A DNA stretch of 8,889 nucleotides from an uncultured Eubacteriales bacterium (GTDB lineage: Bacteria > Bacillota > Clostridia > Peptostreptococcales > Anaerovoracaceae). The notes under the pieces are model-generated. The model worked only from the letters and a program-made list of their open reading frames with translations, had not been told where the DNA came from and searched no databases. Position numbers and translations under genes: made by a program. The stretch is from assembly GCA_902796875.1 (NCBI GenBank), contig CADBQT010000242.1:1-8889 (forward strand), in the 5' to 3' direction. Below, piece by piece: positions 5,943 to 8,889 of the stretch (its first letter is position 1; the number at the start of each line of letters is the position of its first letter).

Positions 5943-6944
5943 TCAGCGGTTTTTTTCCCGGTTTCCTCTGTGGGTCTTCTCCCCGTCACCTCTGCCTTTG
6001 CCCTTTTCGTAGGACTCGTAGGCGCTGATCACCTTCTTCACCAGCTGGTGCCGGACCACGTCCACGTCCCGCAGCTCGCAGAAGCTGATCTCCTCCAGGC
6101 CCCGAAGGACCTTGCGGGCCTCCACCAGTCCGGAGCGCTTGTCCGCCGGCAGGTCCACCTGGGTGATGTCACCAGTGACCACCACTTTGGAGTCGAATCC
6201 CATCCGGGTGAGGAACATCTTCATCTGCTCCGGCGTGGTGTTCTGGGCCTCGTCCAGGATGATGAAGGAGTTGTCCAGAGTTCTTCCCCTCATGTAGGCC
6301 AGGGGGACCACCTCGATGGTCTCCTTTTCCTTCAGGCGCAGGGCCGTCTCCCGTCCCAGCACATCGTAAAGGGCGTCGTAAAGGGGCCGCAGATAGGGAT
6401 CCACCTTCTCCTGAAGGTCTCCGGGCAGGAATCCCAGCCGCTCTCCGGCTTCCACCGCCGGCCGGGCCAGGATGATCTTCTGGACCTCCCGGTTTTTGTA
6501 GGCGTTCACCGCCATGGCCACGGCGATATAGGTCTTCCCCGTCCCCGCCGGGCCGATGCCGAAGACGATGTCCTTGTTTCGGATGGCCTCCACGTATTTC
6601 CGCTGGCCGATGGTCTTCGGGCGCAAAGGCCGTCCTTCATGGGTGAAACAGATGATGTCCCTGGCCATATTCTGCTTGTCGTAGGAGATCCCCTCCCGGT
6701 TGAGATCCATGATGTATCCCGTCTTCTGCTGGTCCAGGGCCTCCCCCTTCTCCAGAGCGGCGGCCATCTCCGACAGGATCCCGGCGGCGTCTTCCGCCCG
6801 TTCTCCCCGAATGAGGAGTCCCCCGTCTCTCTGGATGATCACCACGTCACAGGTTTCCTCCACCATGCGCAGGTTCCGGTCCAGTCCCCCGAAAAGTTCT
6901 CCTCTGTCGATCTGTTCGCTGATGTTCAGTTGCACTTCGTTCAT
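5943..6944 (-). CDS. phoH: PhoH-like ATPase (PhoL/YbeZ family)
   Basis: A cytoplasmic P-loop ATPase of the PhoH family, linked to RNA metabolism and commonly paired with ybeY. The 333 residues have an N-terminal KH-like region (about 1-100, with the conserved LFGGLDRNLRMVEE at 17-30), then RPKTIGQRKYVEAI (108-121). Walker A is GPAGTGKT (131-138), ARPAVEAGERLGFLPGD lies at 160-176, Walker B is FIILDEAQN (227-235), and VVTGDITQVDLP (255-266) acts as a sensor motif. The ATG at 6944 overlaps the upstream flavoprotein stop as ATGA and has GGAG 7 bases upstream, so translation is probably coupled. The last 20 or so residues form a Lys/Arg/Gly-rich tail that looks disordered and could bind RNA; that is inference. 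The symbol follows common Firmicutes usage, and the phosphate-starvation meaning of phoH should not be assumed. Confidence 0.93.
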   Translation of the reverse strand: MNEVQLNISEQIDRGELFGGLDRNLRMVEETCDVVIIQRDGGLLIRGERAEDAAGILSEMAAALEKGEALDQQKTGYIMDLNREGISYDKQNMARDIICFTHEGRPLRPKTIGQRKYVEAIRNKDIVFGIGPAGTGKTYIAVAMAVNAYKNREVQKIILARPAVEAGERLGFLPGDLQEKVDPYLRPLYDALYDVLGRETALRLKEKETIEVVPLAYMRGRTLDNSFIILDEAQNTTPEQMKMFLTRMGFDSKVVVTGDITQVDLPADKRSGLVEARKVLRGLEEISFCELRDVDVVRHQLVKKVISAYESYEKGKGRGDGEKTHRGNREKNR

Positions 6945-8548
6945 TCAATCGCTCCGATCATATTATTGATTATCACCGCTTCAGCGGCGCGTATTCCGTC
7001 TACTGCTGCGGACACGATGCCTCCCGCGTGTCCCGGGCCCTCTCCCGCCGGGATGAGTCCGGCCAGGGAGCTTTCCAGCCCCTCGTTTCTCGGGATCCGC
7101 ACCGGCGAGGAACTTCGTGTCTCCACGGCGGTGAGGCGTGTGTCTTCATCGTCGAATCCGGAGAGTTTTCGTCCCAGGTGAGGCATGGCCTCGCAGATCC
7201 CCTCCGCCGCAAAGGCAGGAAGGCAGACCCGTACCGGGTCTTTCTCATCTTTCTGAAACTGTCCCCAGGTGGTCCTGGGAAGGTCTCCTTGTCCTTGCCT
7301 TCGGCTCTCCTCCCAGGCCAGATGTTCGTATTTTTGCTGAAAGGCAAGGCCAATAAGGGGATCCTCTGCCTTTGCATCGCCGGCTTCCGATGAGGTTTCC
7401 CGAGCCAGATCCTCCACTCTTACGTCCACCAGCAGGCCGCTGTTGGCGTATTTCCCATCCCTGGCCGAATCGCTCATGCCGTTGGTCACCCAGTGCTCCG
7501 GGGCGGAGGCGGCGTTGATCACCCGTCCTCCCGGGCACATGCAGAAGGTGTATACCCCACGGCCGTTTTCGCACCGATGGTTCAGTTTATAGGATGCGGG
7601 TCCGAAGACCTCCGCCAGGGCGGGATCCCCGTACTGGGCCCGGTCGATCTTTTCCTGCAGGTGCTCCACCCGGACCCCGATGCTGAAGGGCTTGGGGATC
7701 ATCTCCACGCCGTGGCGCCGGAGCATGCGGAAGGTGTCCTCCGCGCTGTGGCCGATGGCCAGGATCAGGCAGGATGCGGGGATGACCTGGCCGGATCCGG
7801 TGATCACAGCACTGATCCGCCCATTATCCGTCCGGATATCCTCCAGTCGTGTGGAAAACCGGATCTGGCCGCCAAGTTCCGTCACTCTCCTGCGTATGTT
7901 CGGCAGGATCTCTCTCAGCCTGTCCGTTCCGATGTGGGGTTTCTGCTGATAGAGGATCTCCGGATCGGCGCCGGCAGCCACCAGTTCCTCCAGGACTTTG
8001 CGGATGCGCACGTCCCGGATCCCGGTGGTCAGTTTCCCGTCGGAAAAGGTCCCGGCACCCCCTTCGCCGAACTGGACGTTGGACTCCGGATCCAGTTCTC
8101 CCGTGGTCCAGAACCGTTCCACGTCCCGGATCCGCTCCTGGCAGGGCTTTCCCCGCTCCAGGACGAGGGGTCTTAGACCTGCTTCCGCCAGGATCAGGGC
8201 GGCGAACATGCCCGCAGGGCCGAAGCCTGCGATCACCGGGCGCCGCCCCGGGTTTGGATCACATGGAGCCGGATCCCCGGAAGGCGCTTTTCCTTCCGGC
8301 CGCCGGTACACGGCGGGGGTCCATTCTTTTAACTGGAGTTTCTCCTCGCAGGAAAAGGCTGCCGAGTAGACGGCCCTCACCTCCGGTTTTTTCCTGGCGT
8401 CGATGGATTCCCGCAGGATCTTCACATCCCGGATCTCCCCCCGGAGGCGGAGTTTTTTGCGGATCTTCCTCTCCAGGATCTTTTCCCGGTTTTCCCGGTC
8501 CATATATTCTTCCGGCGTCAGCCGGATCTCATTGATCTGATAGTACAA
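6941..8548 (-). CDS. FAD-dependent dehydrogenase, COG2509-like NAD(P)/FAD oxidoreductase
   Basis: An uncharacterised flavoenzyme; substrate unknown. The 535 residues start with a charged domain (about 1-75, EKILERKIRKKLRLRGEIRD at 23-42) typical of this group, then a Pro-rich linker (about 84-103). The FAD-binding Rossmann motif is PVIAGFGPAGMFAALILAEAG (104-124) with the acidic strand end LVLERG (128-133). The family signature NVQFGEGGAGTFSDGKLTTG is at 157-176, LAIGHSAEDTF at 263-273, and the C-terminal FAD-contacting LIPAGEGPGHAGGIVSAAVDG at 498-518. The start is TTG at 8548: no ATG lies at the expected place, GGGAG (8558-8562) is 9 bases upstream, and MYYQINEIRL fits the usual N-terminus. 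The next ATG (8503) would trim the N-terminal domain by 15 residues. It follows another flavoprotein by 4 bases and overlaps phoH by 4, so all three are probably made together. Confidence 0.88.
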   Translation of the reverse strand: MYYQINEIRLTPEEYMDRENREKILERKIRKKLRLRGEIRDVKILRESIDARKKPEVRAVYSAAFSCEEKLQLKEWTPAVYRRPEGKAPSGDPAPCDPNPGRRPVIAGFGPAGMFAALILAEAGLRPLVLERGKPCQERIRDVERFWTTGELDPESNVQFGEGGAGTFSDGKLTTGIRDVRIRKVLEELVAAGADPEILYQQKPHIGTDRLREILPNIRRRVTELGGQIRFSTRLEDIRTDNGRISAVITGSGQVIPASCLILAIGHSAEDTFRMLRRHGVEMIPKPFSIGVRVEHLQEKIDRAQYGDPALAEVFGPASYKLNHRCENGRGVYTFCMCPGGRVINAASAPEHWVTNGMSDSARDGKYANSGLLVDVRVEDLARETSSEAGDAKAEDPLIGLAFQQKYEHLAWEESRRQGQGDLPRTTWGQFQKDEKDPVRVCLPAFAAEGICEAMPHLGRKLSGFDDEDTRLTAVETRSSSPVRIPRNEGLESSLAGLIPAGEGPGHAGGIVSAAVDGIRAAEAVIINNMIGAIE

Positions 8549-8552
8549 GTCT

Positions 8553-8889
8553 CTATTCTCCCGCTTCCCCGAGACGTATGCTCATGGCCTTTGCGGCCCG
8601 TATCCCCGTCTCCCAGGCATTCTGCAGATTGAATCCGCCGCAGGGTCCCTGAACATCCAGGAGCTCCCCGGCAAAATACAGCCCCGGACAGAGTCTGGAC
8701 TCCATAGTATCCAGGTGAATTTCCTCCAGGGATACGCCGCCGGCGGTGCACTGGGCATCTTTCCAGCCTTTGACCCCCAGCACCGGCAGGCGCCAGTCTT
8801 TCAGGCTTTCCGGCGGGATCCGGTCGGCCAGAGCCTGGGTGACGATCCCAAAGGAGCTTTTTCGTCCGGCCACTTCCTCCGGATCGAGA
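8553..8889 (-). CDS. BaiN/HI0933-like flavoprotein, C-terminal part (5' end outside window)
   Basis: Only the last 111 or so codons are present; the frame is open to the window edge (reading LDPEEVAGRKSSFGI at the edge). The family consists of FAD-binding proteins of about 400-420 residues; C. scindens BaiN is a known member, but most have no assigned substrate. Visible family marks: VLGVKGWKDAQCTAGGVSLE, then TMESRLCPGLYFAGELLDVQGPCGGFNLQNAWETGIRAAKAM, which is the C-terminal FAD-contacting segment. A GTG at 8873 could mimic a start, but homology to the middle of the family and the continuing open frame show that it is internal. The stop is TAG, 4 bases before the TTG of the next flavoprotein. 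A role in bile-acid metabolism should not be assumed from the family name. Confidence 0.88.
   Translation of the reverse strand, partial: LDPEEVAGRKSSFGIVTQALADRIPPESLKDWRLPVLGVKGWKDAQCTAGGVSLEEIHLDTMESRLCPGLYFAGELLDVQGPCGGFNLQNAWETGIRAAKAMSIRLGEAGE
8558..8562 (-). promoter_or_regulatory. Ribosome binding site supporting the TTG start of the FAD dehydrogenase
   Basis: GGGAG on the minus strand, inside the last codons of the upstream flavoprotein gene and 9 bases before TTG at 8548. The overlap with the upstream coding end suggests translational coupling, with lowered initiation because of the TTG. Confidence 0.5.

Noticed and set aside
6952..6985. AT-rich stretch before phoH with TAATAT and GATAAT hexamers
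   Set aside because: No acceptable -35 box at 16-18 bases. The sequence encodes the end of the flavoprotein, and phoH is translationally coupled to it.
5760..7181. Long open frame on the plus strand (473 codons) opposite ybeY, phoH and the flavoprotein
   Set aside because: Antisense to well-recognised genes, with no family resemblance and no plausible RBS. Such shadows are expected in GC-rich coding DNA.
8553..8873. Stand-alone 106-residue protein starting at GTG 8873
   Set aside because: The frame stays open to the window edge and the sequence matches the C-terminal part of a ~400-residue flavoprotein family, so it is a partial gene.

Overview
The window is a tightly packed, single-direction stretch of bacterial chromosome. 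All ten genes lie on the minus strand, so the text reads from high to low coordinates. It looks like a housekeeping region of a GC-rich, Gram-positive anaerobe of the Clostridia. Reasons: the core order phoH-ybeY-cdd-era-recO-glyS is the Firmicutes arrangement; glycyl-tRNA synthetase is the single-chain (alpha2) type; a DUF4342 protein sits in the cluster; pyruvate phosphate dikinase follows directly; and strong AGGAGG-type ribosome binding sites are everywhere. Genus cannot be told from the sequence alone.

Layout in transcription order. (a) 8889-6941: two flavoproteins, the 3' end of a BaiN/HI0933-like oxidoreductase and a complete COG2509-type FAD-dependent dehydrogenase with a TTG start. 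(b) 6944-4052: PhoH-like ATPase, YbeY rRNA endonuclease, cytidine deaminase and the Era GTPase, i.e. a ribosome-maturation and nucleotide-salvage block. (c) 4027-3281: RecO, DNA recombination/repair. (d) 3264-2548: a DUF4342 protein with a long charged helical tail. (e) 2533-1: glycyl-tRNA synthetase, then the N-terminal part of pyruvate phosphate dikinase, cut by the window edge.

Gaps between genes are at most about 24 bases, and two junctions (FAD dehydrogenase/phoH and cdd/era) overlap by 4 bases in an ATGA arrangement, so translational coupling is likely. No terminator, tRNA, rRNA, CRISPR array, insertion sequence or gene-free stretch over 300 bases is visible. The one good promoter candidate lies inside the 3' end of recO (TTGATT, 17-base spacer, extended TATAGT). 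It would give DUF4342-glyS-ppdK its own transcription start. There is no room for a glycine T-box directly before glyS.

I see no clearly novel multi-gene system. The points most worth a second look are the internal promoter and AT-rich tail of recO, the DUF4342 protein and its placement, the absence of pgpH and dgkA from their usual slots, and a well-formed internal start in era at the border of its GTPase and KH domains.
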